A stretch of 64,000 nucleotides of DNA, from the NCBI GenBank assembly GCA_040391605.1, contig JBEBXK010000003.1, forward strand, positions 91,451-155,450. The letters are read 5' to 3'. The translations under genes and the position numbers were made by a program. The DNA is from Vulgatibacter incomptus_A (GTDB lineage: Bacteria; Myxococcota; Myxococcia; Myxococcales; Vulgatibacteraceae). Positions 20,808 through 29,431 of this stretch are shown here, piece after piece. The notes below the pieces were generated by a model. That model made no database searches, had not been told where the DNA came from, and saw nothing but the letters and a program-made list of their open reading frames with translations. Each line of letters opens with the position of its first letter. Within the stretch, counting starts at the first letter, position 1.

Positions 20808-21533
20808 ATGCAGAAGATGAGCCGAACCGCCAACCACCTCGTCGCGCCCCACTACGCACCGACCAATCGCGCCGTCGGACTCACCGCGCAGACACCGGAG
20901 ACGGTGGACTACCGGGGCTACTTCAAGAGCGAGACCTACCCCAACAACTCGGTGATCTATCGGCCCGGCGATCCCGCCGACAAGGTCTACCTCCTTCGTG
21001 GCGGCAGGGTGCGGCTGATCCGCCTGGGCAAGAGCGCCTCACGGTCGGTGCTGGCGATCCTGCGCCCCGGCGATCTCTTCGGTGAGCTGCTCCGCCCCGA
21101 GGGCGCCCAGGTCGACGATCTCGCGGTGGCCTCCGGCGAGGCCGAGGTGTGGAGCATCGGCACCCGCTCGTTCCAGCAGCTCCTCGAGGGCCGACCGAAC
21201 CTGGCGGTCGACGTGATCCGCACCCTGGACGATCGCATGCGCCTGATGCGGCGGCGAGTCCTGGGGCTGACCTTCAAGGAGGTGCCGGCCCGCCTCGCCG
21301 AGACCCTGCTCACCCTGGCGGACTCCCACGGCGAGCGCTGCCCCCACGGCGGCGAGTTCGATCTCAAGGGGATCACCCAGCAGGATCTCGCGGATCTGGT
21401 CGGCGCCTCGCGCTCCTTCGTCTCGACCCTGATCAACGAGATGAAGCGCGACGGCCACCTGGGCAACGTGGGTCGCACCCTGTGCATCAAGGACACCAAG
21501 GCCCTGCGCAAGCTCGGCGTCCGGGAGAAGTAG
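20808..21533 (+). CDS. CRP/FNR-family transcriptional regulator
   Basis: The 241-residue protein has a cyclic-nucleotide-binding fold (about residues 40-150: NSVIYRPGDPADKVYLLRGGRVRLIRL, GDLFGELL) and a Crp-type winged helix (about 165-240) with the recognition segment ITQQDLADLVGASRSFVSTLINEMKRDGHL. The cNMP-pocket stretch GELLRPEGAQVDD lacks the RxxS/T phosphate-binding pattern, so the effector may not be cAMP. No Fe-S cysteine set is present. AAGGAG at 20797-20802 selects the ATG at 20808 over the in-frame ATG at 20682. Confidence 0.88.
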   Translation: MQKMSRTANHLVAPHYAPTNRAVGLTAQTPETVDYRGYFKSETYPNNSVIYRPGDPADKVYLLRGGRVRLIRLGKSASRSVLAILRPGDLFGELLRPEGAQVDDLAVASGEAEVWSIGTRSFQQLLEGRPNLAVDVIRTLDDRMRLMRRRVLGLTFKEVPARLAETLLTLADSHGERCPHGGEFDLKGITQQDLADLVGASRSFVSTLINEMKRDGHLGNVGRTLCIKDTKALRKLGVREK

Positions 21534-21833
21534 CGCGCTGCCTCCCTACGCGGCTCCTTCGATCAATCCGGGCACCCGCCCCGCGGATCGAAGGCCCACG
21601 TGGACGTCGGTATCAAGCAGCTACACCGACGATGATAATCGCGGCGCCGACTCCTCCCTCGCCGCGATCACCGTCGATAGCGAGCGGATGGGGCCCGACC
21701 GCCGCCGCCTGCGAAGCCCCCCTCGCATCGCGGCCCATCCCTGGAACGCGAACGCCGCGCAGAAGCAGGCGGAGATCGACAAGCTGCGATAGAAAGCCCT
21801 CGCATCACGGCCCATCCCAGAGCCGCCCGAGGC
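21534..21833. other. Intergenic region after the CRP-family regulator
   Basis: Apart from a terminator-like hairpin (21556-21594), the 300 bp include two 20-bp near-identical copies of CCTCGCATC(G/A)CGGCCCATCC (about 21721 and 21800). They also contain a short start-less open frame ending AAQKQAEIDKLR (stop near 21792) that may be a gene remnant. No supported gene is seen. Confidence 0.4.
21556..21594 (+). terminator. Terminator-like hairpin after the CRP-family gene
   Basis: A perfect 9-bp stem, CCTTCGATC against GATCGAAGG, with an internal GGGC/GCCC pairing lies 22 bp after the stop codon. No T-run follows. Confidence 0.5.
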
Positions 21834-22889
21834 TCAAGGGATCGCGATGGCCCCCTCGAAGTCGCGATAGAAGCTGACGCCGCGCTCCTGTAGGCGTCCG
21901 TCCTCGTAGGCCATGCAACGCTTCATCGCCAGCAGCGCGATCTCGAGCTGATCTCGGCTGGGCTCCTTGGTGGTGATCCGCTGCATCCACAGCCCGGGCG
22001 CCGTGAGGATCCGCAAGATCCTGCTGTCGGGATGCCTGGCGGCGAGGCGCTGGATCTCGTAGGAGAAGCCCGCCACCGGGATCATCAGGGGGAGCTTCAC
22101 GGCGAGGAGGAGCAGGGTGTTGGCGAGCTCGCCCTCGGCGAGGCGGGGCACCATCGGGAAGACCGTGGCGAAGAGCACGATCGAGACCCCCACCACCAGC
22201 AGCAGGAAGCTCGTGCCGCAGCGGGGATGGAGGGTGGTCTGCGCGGCGGCGTCGTCCACCGAGAGGGAGGTCCCCTTCTCGTAGGCCCAGATCGCCTTAT
22301 GCTCCGCCCCGTGAAATTGAAAGACCCGCCGGATGTCGGGGAGCCGCGAGATCAGCCCCAGGTAGGCGAGGAAGATCAGCAGGCGGAGCACTCCGTCCAC
22401 CGCGTGAAAGGCGAATTGGGTGGTGTCCAGGGGGTGGCCCGCGATCTGGCCGATGCCCCAGGTGAGCAGGTGGGGCACGCCGACGAAGAGGCCGAGGCCG
22501 AAGGCCAGCGAGAGCGCGAGGGTGGCGCCGATGGCGAGCTGCGAAGGTTTCTCCACCGCCTTGCCCTTCTCCTCTTCCGGCACCGCGTGCTCCGCGGAGA
22601 AGTTCAGGGCGGCGAAGCCGTTCCAGAGGCTCTCGATCAGGACGACCGCCCCGCGAAAGAGCGGCAGGCGAAAGAGGCGGTAGCGGGTGAAGAGGTTGTC
22701 CCAGGGCTCCGCGCGGACGGCGATGCCGCCATCGGGCTTGCGCACCGCGACCACGAAGCTGCCTGGCGAGCGCATCATCACGCCCTCGAGGACCGCCTGG
22801 CCGCCGATATAGGGCTTGGCCACGTCTGCGAGGAGGAGGGGGAGGAGCCTGCGAAAACGACCGAATCCACCGGGTACCGCGCGCTTCAC
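21834..22889 (-). CDS. DUF1385 (YqhQ-like) membrane protein
   Basis: The 351-residue protein matches DUF1385: it contains KPYIGGQAVLEGVMMRSPGSFVVAVRKPDG near the N-terminus, FHGAEHKAIWAYEKG in the middle (the conserved His-Glu-His region) and several hydrophobic helices (about five). The family is often encoded beside rho, rpmE and prfA, and here it follows rpmE. The molecular role is unknown. A GTG start at 22889 with GGAGG five bases upstream is preferred over the longer frame to 23054, whose extra 55 residues are Arg/Pro-rich and not family-like. Confidence 0.85.
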   Translation of the reverse strand: MKRAVPGGFGRFRRLLPLLLADVAKPYIGGQAVLEGVMMRSPGSFVVAVRKPDGGIAVRAEPWDNLFTRYRLFRLPLFRGAVVLIESLWNGFAALNFSAEHAVPEEEKGKAVEKPSQLAIGATLALSLAFGLGLFVGVPHLLTWGIGQIAGHPLDTTQFAFHAVDGVLRLLIFLAYLGLISRLPDIRRVFQFHGAEHKAIWAYEKGTSLSVDDAAAQTTLHPRCGTSFLLLVVGVSIVLFATVFPMVPRLAEGELANTLLLLAVKLPLMIPVAGFSYEIQRLAARHPDSRILRILTAPGLWMQRITTKEPSRDQLEIALLAMKRCMAYEDGRLQERGVSFYRDFEGAIAIP

Positions 22890-23000
22890 GTAGACCTCCG
22901 CTCCTCGAGCCGACAGGAGGCCCGGCGGATCGCCGGGCGTCTCCCCATGATAACGGGGTTCCGGGCGCCTGCCCCGGGAATGCGACCCCACATCGGAGCC

Positions 23001-23100
23001 TCGAGGGAATCGTCCCCGCGCGAACCGAACGATTCGCCGGGGACCACCCCCCAATTCGACTCGAGGGGATCGTCCCCGCGGATGCGGCAGCGATCCCCTC
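23001..23100 (-). repeat. 60-bp-spaced direct repeat and stem-loops between rpmE and the DUF1385 gene
   Basis: TCGAGGG(A/G)ATCGTCCCCGCG occurs at 23001-23020 and again at 23061-23080. The second copy pairs with CGATCCCCTC, giving a perfect 10-bp stem (23063-23072 with 23091-23100). The first can pair GTCCCCG with CGGGGAC downstream. They may act as attenuator or processing structures in the rho-rpmE-DUF1385 transcript. Confidence 0.55.
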
Positions 23101-23179
23101 GGCTCCCGCTTCGCCGCGGGAGGACGCCGCCGGGTCTGCTCGCCTCTCCGGCTCGACCCGTCGCGATGCCTTGCTGCGA

Positions 23180-23383
23180 TTACGCCTTCTTGGCGTAGCG
23201 GTTCCGGAAGCGCTCGACCCGGCCCTGGGTGTCGATCAGCTTCTGCGTCCCGGTGTAGAACGGGTGGCAGGCCGAGCAGACTTCGACCGAGAAGCTGCCG
23301 CGGGTGGAGCGGGTGTGATGCTCCGCGCCGCAGGCACAGGTGATGATGGCTTCCTTCGCCTCGGGGTGAATGCCTTCCTTCAT
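23180..23383 (-). CDS. rpmE: Ribosomal protein bL31, zinc-binding (C+) form
   Basis: The 67-residue protein MKEGIHPEAKEAIITCACGAEHHTRST... has cysteines at 16, 18, 36 and 39, matching the C16, C18, C37, C40 zinc set of E. coli L31. It therefore belongs to the zinc-requiring C+ type. The tail HPFYTGTQKLIDTQGRVERFRNRYAKK is typical. GGAGG at 23389-23393 supports the ATG at 23383. It lies 106 bp downstream of rho and precedes the DUF1385 gene. A zinc-independent C- paralogue would be expected elsewhere if zinc limitation is buffered. Confidence 0.95.
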   Translation of the reverse strand: MKEGIHPEAKEAIITCACGAEHHTRSTRGSFSVEVCSACHPFYTGTQKLIDTQGRVERFRNRYAKKA

Positions 23384-23489
23384 CTCATCCTCCAATTGCC
23401 AGCACTTGCATCTGCGCTCCATGCGCAGATGGACCGGTGGCGGGTGACGGCTTATGCATGACGCGCCGTCGTACGTCAAACATCGAAAT

Positions 23490-25388
23490 CTAACGGACCA
23501 TGGACTCCAGGAATTCCTGGTTGGATTCGGTCGCCCGCAGCTTCGAGAGCAGGAACTCCATCGAGTCGATGGTGGAGAGCGGATGCAGGAGCTGGCGCAG
23601 GACCCAGACCCGATTCAGGGTCATCTGGCTCATCAGAAGCTCCTCCTTGCGGGTCCCGGAGCGGTTGATGTCCAGGGTGGGGAAGATCCGCTTCTCCATC
23701 AGCTTGCGGTCGAGGACGATCTCGGAGTTACCGGTGCCCTTGAACTCCTCGAAGATCACCTCGTCCATCCGCGAGCCGGTGTCCACCAGCGCGGTGCCGA
23801 TGATGGTGAGGGAGCCGCCCTCCTCGATGTTGCGGGCCGCGCCGAAGAAGCGCTTGGGCTTGTGGAGCGCGTTCGAGTCCACGCCGCCCGAGAGGATCTT
23901 GCCGGACGCCGGCACCACCGCGTTGTAGGCCCTGGCGAGGCGCGTGATCGAGTCGAGGAGGATGACCACGTCCTTGCCGCCCTCGGTGAGGCGCTTGGCC
24001 TTCTCGATCACCATCTCGGCGACGGCCACGTGGCGGGTGGCGGGCTCGTCGAAGGTCGAGGAGATCACCTCGCCCTTCACGCTCCGCTCCATGTCGGTGA
24101 CCTCCTCGGGCCGCTCGTCGATGAGCAGCACGATCAGGTGCACCTCCGGATGATTCGCCGTCACCGCGTGGGCCATATGCTGGAGCAGCACGGTCTTGCC
24201 GGCACGGGGCGGGGCCACGATCAGGCAGCGCTGGCCTTTGCCGATGGGGACCAGCAGATCGATGATCCGGGTGGTCATCTCGGCGGGGTCGTGCTCGAGG
24301 GTGAGCTTCTCGTTGGGATAGAGCGGCGTGAGGTTGTCGAAGAGGACCTTCTGCGCGTTCTCCTCCGGGGTGGAGAAGTTGATCGACTCGACCTTGAGCA
24401 GGGCGAAGTAGCGCTCTCCCTCCTTGGGCTGCCGTACCTGCCCGCTGATCGAGTCGCCCGATCGCAGGTTGAAGCGGCGGATCTGCGACGGCGAGACATA
24501 GATGTCGTCGGGGCCGGGGAGGTAGGAGAAGTCCGGCGAGCGGAGGAAGCCGAAGCCGTCGGGGAGCACCTCCAGGGTGCCCTCCCCGAAGACCCTGCCG
24601 CGCTTCACCGCCTGAGCCTGCAGGATCTCGAAGATCAGATCCTGCTTGCGCATGCCCCCCGGACCCTCGACGCCGAGATCCTGGGCCATGTGCGCGAGCT
24701 GCGCGGTCTTGAGACGCTTGAGCTCCGAGAGGTTGATCACCACCTCTTCGGCGCCCGGCTCGATCTCCGCCGCCAGCAGGCTCTCGAGATCCTCCTCGAT
24801 GTCGAAGATCGGCGCCTTGGGCGCCCCACCCCGCTCCTGCCTCTCGCCTCGCCCCCGGCGCCGATCCGAGCGCCCGGCGATCACGCGCCTCGAGGTGGAG
24901 GGCGAAGGGATCTCCGCGCGGGGCTTACGCGGCTGCCCGCCCCTGCCGCCCCCCTGCCGTGGCTCGGCCGGCGCCGCGCCGGCCTCCTGCCTCCCTTCCG
25001 CCCGCCTTGCTTCGGCCTTGGGCTCGGATCCAGCGGCCGGGGCCTCCTGTGCAGGCTGCGCCGACCGCGCGCCCTGGGCCTCGGTGGCTTCCGCGGCTGC
25101 GGCCTCGGGGGCGGCCTCCTTTGCCGTCACCTTTCGAGGCTTTCTGGCGGCGGGCTTCTCCGCCTCGGCCGGCGCGGATCCCTCGCCGACCGCATCGGCC
25201 CGGCTCCGCCCACGGCGGGCCTTGGAGGGCGAGGTCTGGGCGTCGGCGGAAGGCTCGTCGCTGCCGAGCTCCGCCCTGGACGCGGGGGACTCCGGCTCGA
25301 TCATTTCTTTGGTGGCCTTGCGGCCGCGCACGGGACGAGCGGGGCTGTCGGAAGAGCTCTCAGACACGATGGATGGGTCTCTTGGCAT
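23490..25388 (-). CDS. rho: Transcription termination factor Rho with a long low-complexity N-terminus
   Basis: Rho is a hexameric RNA helicase that terminates transcription. The last roughly 420 residues are standard: a Rho N-terminal helix bundle (INLSELKRLKTAQLAHMAQDLGVEG), the RNA-binding cold-shock fold (GTLEVLPDGFGFLRSPDFSYLPGPDDIYVSPSQIRRF), Walker A APPRAGKT, and the Q/R loops. About 210 residues rich in Ala, Glu, Pro and Arg precede them, a form known in actinobacteria and myxobacteria. With the ATG at 25388 the protein has 632 residues. Another ATG at 25304 is also possible. rpmE and the DUF1385 gene follow in the same direction. A good promoter lies at 25536-25563. Confidence 0.95.
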   Translation of the reverse strand: MPRDPSIVSESSSDSPARPVRGRKATKEMIEPESPASRAELGSDEPSADAQTSPSKARRGRSRADAVGEGSAPAEAEKPAARKPRKVTAKEAAPEAAAAEATEAQGARSAQPAQEAPAAGSEPKAEARRAEGRQEAGAAPAEPRQGGGRGGQPRKPRAEIPSPSTSRRVIAGRSDRRRGRGERQERGGAPKAPIFDIEEDLESLLAAEIEPGAEEVVINLSELKRLKTAQLAHMAQDLGVEGPGGMRKQDLIFEILQAQAVKRGRVFGEGTLEVLPDGFGFLRSPDFSYLPGPDDIYVSPSQIRRFNLRSGDSISGQVRQPKEGERYFALLKVESINFSTPEENAQKVLFDNLTPLYPNEKLTLEHDPAEMTTRIIDLLVPIGKGQRCLIVAPPRAGKTVLLQHMAHAVTANHPEVHLIVLLIDERPEEVTDMERSVKGEVISSTFDEPATRHVAVAEMVIEKAKRLTEGGKDVVILLDSITRLARAYNAVVPASGKILSGGVDSNALHKPKRFFGAARNIEEGGSLTIIGTALVDTGSRMDEVIFEEFKGTGNSEIVLDRKLMEKRIFPTLDINRSGTRKEELLMSQMTLNRVWVLRQLLHPLSTIDSMEFLLSKLRATESNQEFLESMVR

Positions 25389-25535
25389 GGATGCCGTTCG
25401 ACACGGGATGTGGGGAGCGCCGTACGCGATCCGACGGTGTCGACGACTTGGGTGATGTGCAGCGGGTGCCCCCGCGGGGGTACGCAGCAGGAGCAACAGG
25501 GGATGGGTGGGATTGGCGTGGAGCCTGACGCTGAA

Positions 25536-25563
25536 CCTATAGCCGGAGAATCAACGCTGTCAA
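25536..25563 (-). promoter_or_regulatory. rho promoter candidate
   Basis: Read on the minus strand: TTGACA (25563-25558), a 16-bp spacer, then TATAGG (25541-25536). It would give a leader of about 140 nt before rho. Inverted heptamers AACCTAT / ATAGGTT (25534-25540 and 25563-25569) bracket it. Confidence 0.6.
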
Positions 25564-25612
25564 TAGGTTGCAGATGCGATCGGAGCGTCCCTGGTGTAGG
25601 TTGCCCGATCAA

Positions 25613-27877
25613 ATGCCGGCCACCCTCTCTCCCACAGACGCGGCCCGGCGGATCCTCGCGCTGCGCCACGAGATCCGCGACCACGACCATCGCTACTACG
25701 TCCTCGCCGCCCCGGTGATCTCCGACGCGGCGTACGATCGCCTCTTTCGCGAGCTGCAGGAACTCGAGGCCGCGCATCCCGAGCTGATCGCCTCGGACTC
25801 GCCCACCCAGCGGGTGGGAGGCGCGCCCCAGGAGGGCTTCGTCCGCGTCACCCATCGCGTGCCGATGCTCTCCCTCGCCAACGTCTTCGGCGACGAGGAG
25901 CTCGACGGCTTCGATGGGAGGCTGCGCAACTACCTCGACAGCCTCGACGGCCGAGGCGTGCGGCGCAGCCACGGAAACCCGACGGCAAAGAAGGCGGGGG
26001 CGAAGGAGGAGACGCTGAGCGGCCTCCCCTCGGAGTTCTGGCCCTACTTGCTGGACGAGGCCGACGGAGGCGCGCCCTTCGCGTTCTACTGCGAGCCCAA
26101 ATTCGACGGCCTCGCGGTGGAGCTGATCTACGAGGACGGCCTCTTCGTCCGCGGCGCGACCCGAGGGGACGGCGAGGTGGGCGAAGACATCACGGTCAAC
26201 CTGCGCACCATCCACTCGATCCCGCTGGTGCTCCGCGGCGAGCGCCCCGATCGCCTGGAGGTGCGGGGCGAGGTGGTGATGCTGCGCAAGGACTTCGAAG
26301 CATTGAACCGCCGGCAGCAGGAGGCGCGGGAGGCCGAGCTGCTTCGCCGTGAGAAGGAGCCGACCTCGAGGGCCCGCGCCCTGCCAAAGGACTTCGCGAA
26401 CCCCCGCAACGCCGCGGCGGGATCCTTGCGCCAGCTCGATCCGAGGATCACCGCCCGCCGGCCCCTCCACTTCTTCGCCTACGAGGTCGCCGAGGAGGTG
26501 GGTGCGTTCCACCGGCATAGCGATCGGCTCAGGTGGCTGGAGGAGCTGGGCTTCCGTCTCTCCGGAGAGGCGGCCCCGGCCACCGGCATCGCAGCCGCGA
26601 AGGCCTACTGCCAACGCATGATGGCGTCGCGGGATCGGCTCCCGTACCAGATCGACGGCGCGGTGGTGAAGATCGACGACGACGGCCTGCGGCGAGCCCT
26701 GGGCGCCGTGGCCCGCAGCCCGCGCTGGGCCGTGGCCTTCAAATTCCCGCCGGAGGAGGAGACCACCACCGTCCAGAAGATCGACGTGCAGGTGGGCCGC
26801 ACCGGGGTCCTCACCCCGGTGGCCTTCCTCGAGCCCGTCCACGTGGGCGGCGTGATGGTCGCCAGGGCCACGCTCCACAACGAGGACGAGCTCCGCCGCA
26901 AGGACGTCCGCGAGGGCGATCGGGTGGTGGTGCGGCGTGCGGGCGACGTGATACCCGAAGTAGTCAGCGTCGTCACAGATGTCCGCCGCGGAGACGAGCG
27001 TCCCTTCGAGTTCCCCACCCGCTGCCCGAGCTGCGGAAGCGAGGTCTTCCGCGAGGAGGAGAAGGCCGCCTGGCGCTGCCTGAACGCCGCTTGCCCCGCG
27101 CAGCTCGAGGGCCGGCTGATCCACTTCGCCAGCCGGCGGGCCATGGACATCGAGGGGCTCGGCGAGGAGATCGCGGCCCAGCTCGTCGGCAAGGAGATCG
27201 TCAAGGACTTCGGCGCCCTCTACGAGCTCAGCGCAGACGATTGGGCGAGCCTGGATCGCGGCGACGCGGAGCGCGAGTTCAAGCTCGGGCCAACGGTGGG
27301 AGGCAAGCTCGCCAACGCCGTGGAGGCGAGCAAGCACCGCCGGCTCAGGAGCTTCTACAACGCCCTGGGGATCCACCTGGTCAGCGAGGCGATGAGCGAG
27401 ATCCTCGCCTCCTACTTCCCGGATGTACGCAGTCTCTACACCGTGAGCGAAGAGGCCATCCAGGAGCTGCCCGGCTTCGGCCCCGTCCGCGCCAAGGCGG
27501 TGACCGCCTTCTTCCACAGCCCAAAGAATCAGGCCGTGATCGAGCACCTCTTCGCCGCCGGCGTGACGCCGAAGGCGGAGCCCACGGCGCCGAGCCCCTC
27601 CGCCGACGGCGCCGCCGCCTACGAGGGTCCCTTCGCGGGCAAGACCGTGGTGATCACCGGCAAGCTCTCGAAGTTCAGCAGCAGGGGCGACGCCGAAGAT
27701 CGGATCAAGGCCCTCGGCGGCAAGGCGACCAGCTCGGTGACGACCAGGACCGACTACCTGATCGTCGGCGAGGAGAAGGGACCCACCACCAAGCTGCGCA
27801 AGGCGCAGGAGCTCGGCGTCCCCATCCTGGACGAGGCGAAGTTCCTGGAGATGTTGGGAGAGGAGCCAGCCGGATGA
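25613..27877 (+). CDS. ligA: NAD-dependent DNA ligase LigA with an insertion before the active site
   Basis: LigA seals nicks during replication and repair using NAD+. The 754-residue protein has the Ia domain (HDHRYYV, residues 24-30), the nucleophile Lys163 in EPKFDG, and the oligonucleotide-binding fold. It also has a four-Cys zinc finger (CPSCGSEVF...CLNAACP), helix-hairpin-helix repeats and a C-terminal BRCT domain (FAGKTVVITGKL...). Residues about 112-155 (SLDGRGVRRSHGNPTAKKAGAK...) are an extra hydrophilic stretch. In most LigA proteins the active-site lysine is near residue 115. The ATG overlaps no strong ribosome binding site. acyP is coupled downstream. Confidence 0.95.
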   Translation: MPATLSPTDAARRILALRHEIRDHDHRYYVLAAPVISDAAYDRLFRELQELEAAHPELIASDSPTQRVGGAPQEGFVRVTHRVPMLSLANVFGDEELDGFDGRLRNYLDSLDGRGVRRSHGNPTAKKAGAKEETLSGLPSEFWPYLLDEADGGAPFAFYCEPKFDGLAVELIYEDGLFVRGATRGDGEVGEDITVNLRTIHSIPLVLRGERPDRLEVRGEVVMLRKDFEALNRRQQEAREAELLRREKEPTSRARALPKDFANPRNAAAGSLRQLDPRITARRPLHFFAYEVAEEVGAFHRHSDRLRWLEELGFRLSGEAAPATGIAAAKAYCQRMMASRDRLPYQIDGAVVKIDDDGLRRALGAVARSPRWAVAFKFPPEEETTTVQKIDVQVGRTGVLTPVAFLEPVHVGGVMVARATLHNEDELRRKDVREGDRVVVRRAGDVIPEVVSVVTDVRRGDERPFEFPTRCPSCGSEVFREEEKAAWRCLNAACPAQLEGRLIHFASRRAMDIEGLGEEIAAQLVGKEIVKDFGALYELSADDWASLDRGDAEREFKLGPTVGGKLANAVEASKHRRLRSFYNALGIHLVSEAMSEILASYFPDVRSLYTVSEEAIQELPGFGPVRAKAVTAFFHSPKNQAVIEHLFAAGVTPKAEPTAPSPSADGAAAYEGPFAGKTVVITGKLSKFSSRGDAEDRIKALGGKATSSVTTRTDYLIVGEEKGPTTKLRKAQELGVPILDEAKFLEMLGEEPAG

Positions 27878-28149
27878 GTGAGCGGATCGAGCTGCAGATC
27901 CATGGCCTCGTGCAGGGCGTCTACTACCGCGCCAGCGCCGCCGCCGTCGCCAGGGAGCTCGAGCTTACGGGCTGGGTCCGGAACGAGGAGGACGGCACGG
28001 TGCGGCTGGTGGCCGAGGGTCCGAGACAGTCCCTCGAGCGTCTCGTCACCTGGTGCCGCGGCGGGCCACCGGAGGCGACCGTCGATCGGGTCCTGGAGAC
28101 CTGGAGTGGCGGCAAGGGCGAGTTCGCCGACTTCCAGATCCGTCACTGA
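27874..28149 (+). CDS. acyP: Acylphosphatase
   Basis: This enzyme hydrolyses acyl phosphates such as carbamoyl- or acetyl-phosphate. The 91-residue product carries the signature GLVQGVYYRASA with catalytic Arg19 and GWVRNEEDGTV with catalytic Asn37, both in the standard places. Its ATG overlaps the ligA stop (ATGA), so it is translationally coupled to ligA. No functional link with ligation is known. A perfect 10-bp hairpin follows at 28191. Confidence 0.92.
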   Translation: MSERIELQIHGLVQGVYYRASAAAVARELELTGWVRNEEDGTVRLVAEGPRQSLERLVTWCRGGPPEATVDRVLETWSGGKGEFADFQIRH

Positions 28150-28190
28150 AGGTTCTTCGAGGGTTCTCCACTCGCCCGCCAAGACCGGCG

Positions 28191-28219
28191 GATCGCTCCC
28201 GCCCTCCTCGGGAGCGATC
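28191..28219. terminator. Bidirectional terminator-like hairpin
   Basis: GATCGCTCCC and GGGAGCGATC form a perfect 10-bp stem with a 9-nt loop, between the convergent acyP and TlpA-like genes. Confidence 0.6.
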
Positions 28220-28272
28220 GCTTCCCCTCTCGTGCGTGGCCGTGAACCGGAGGTGGCAGAGCGCTCTCGCAC

Positions 28273-28746
28273 TCAGCCGGCGGCCTGGGCCTCCTGCTGC
28301 CTCGCCACCAACCGCTCGATGGTCTGCAGCACGTTGGGGAGGACCTTCTCGCCGGACATGTAGAGGCGCAGCTGCCCCTCCTCATCGAAGACGTAGTAGG
28401 CGGGGACGAACTCGTTCTCGAAGGCGTCGGTGATGGCGTGGGTGTTGTCCACGGCGGTGACGTGCTCGATGGAGTACTCATCGACGGCCGAGCGGACCCC
28501 TGCCACGTCGGTGTCCGCCTCCTGACGCGGCATGTGAATGGAGACGAACCTCACCCCCTTGGCGGCGAGATCCTTCTGCCACTGGTTCACCGTAGGCAGG
28601 TGCGGCTTGCAGATCCCGCAGCTCACCGCCCAGAAGTGCACCAGGGTCACGTGCCCCTTGAGCGAAGCGGGATCGACGGGCTCGCCGTTGATCCAGTCGG
28701 TGGCGCCCGAGAGGTCGGGCATGGGGCTGCGGAGTTTCAAGGCCAT
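28273..28746 (-). CDS. TlpA/AhpC-like thioredoxin-fold protein
   Basis: The 157-residue protein has a thioredoxin fold with a CxxC active site, FWAVSCGICKPHLP (Cys43, Cys46), the pattern of the TlpA/ResA/AhpC-TSA group. A cis-proline segment FVPAYYVFDEEGQLRLYMSGEKV follows. There is no signal peptide from the ATG at 28746, chosen because AAGGAG lies just upstream, so a cytoplasmic disulfide reductase or peroxiredoxin-like role is likely. The open frame continues 40 residues upstream without family similarity. It lies downstream of the secreted-protein gene at 28832-29176 and may be co-transcribed with it. Confidence 0.82.
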   Translation of the reverse strand: MALKLRSPMPDLSGATDWINGEPVDPASLKGHVTLVHFWAVSCGICKPHLPTVNQWQKDLAAKGVRFVSIHMPRQEADTDVAGVRSAVDEYSIEHVTAVDNTHAITDAFENEFVPAYYVFDEEGQLRLYMSGEKVLPNVLQTIERLVARQQEAQAAG

Positions 28747-28831
28747 GGGAGTCGCTCCTTCGTCGAGGGTTTGGATGTTTCGAACGTTGGCGTTTCGATG
28801 CGCAAACGGGACGCGAGTTGCGTCAGTTGGT

Positions 28832-29176
28832 TCAATCGATGGGGAGCCGAACGACGAAGACGGCACGCTCAGGGGAGACCTGCAGCTCCAGGCGACGGTC
28901 GACGAAGGTGCGCGCCACCGACTCGAGGGCGTCGCCGGGGATCAGCCCCAGGATCTGCTCCTTGAGTCGATCGAAGGACTCCTCCATGTGGACAGGGCCT
29001 GCCATCCCATCCGGCCCGCTCGGCTCGCCTTCCCGGGAATCGAGGAGGCGCTCCAGCGCCTGGTCGGGATCCTCCCGGGGCGGGCTCGGCAGGCTGCTCG
29101 CCCCCAGCGGCAACGCGAGGACGCCGAGGGCAAACAGGATGTGACAGCGGCGGAGCACGGGGCGGACCTCCTCCAT
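28832..29176 (-). CDS. Small secreted protein of unknown function
   Basis: The 114-residue product starts MEEVRPVLRRCHILFALGVLALPLGASSLPS, a Sec-type signal peptide with likely cleavage after the GASS region. The mature part (EDPDQALERLLDSREG, ESFDRLKEQILGLIPGDALESVARTFVDRRLELQVSPERAVFVVRLPID) resembles no family I recognise. An alternative start at 29212 adds 12 residues. The AAAGGAGG tract lies inside that extension, so the true start is uncertain. It is divergent from lnt. Confidence 0.55.
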   Translation of the reverse strand: MEEVRPVLRRCHILFALGVLALPLGASSLPSPPREDPDQALERLLDSREGEPSGPDGMAGPVHMEESFDRLKEQILGLIPGDALESVARTFVDRRLELQVSPERAVFVVRLPID

Positions 29177-29431
29177 CAAGTCTGCCCCCGGCCTCCTTTC
29201 AGGGCAACCCATCGGCGCGTGTGTGCGGAGATCGCCTCCCCCTGGCGCAGGGCGATTCCTTCCCGCGCTCTGCGGGCGAGGGCCCTCCTGGCGGGTAGGC
29301 GCGCAGCTCCAACGAAGCCCAGCGGGCTGCGCAGGAGATCGCTGAGAGCCCTGAGGGGGCGTGCGTGCGGCGGGGATGATTCCCCTCCCGGAAACGTTGA
29401 GTTTGAGAGCTCACCTTTCTATCGTCGCCCC

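Noticed and set aside
21621..21815. Start-less open frame ending AAQKQAEIDKLR with coding-like composition.
   Set aside because: No start codon, ribosome binding site or recognised family; too short to claim as a gene. Kept only as a note on the intergenic region.
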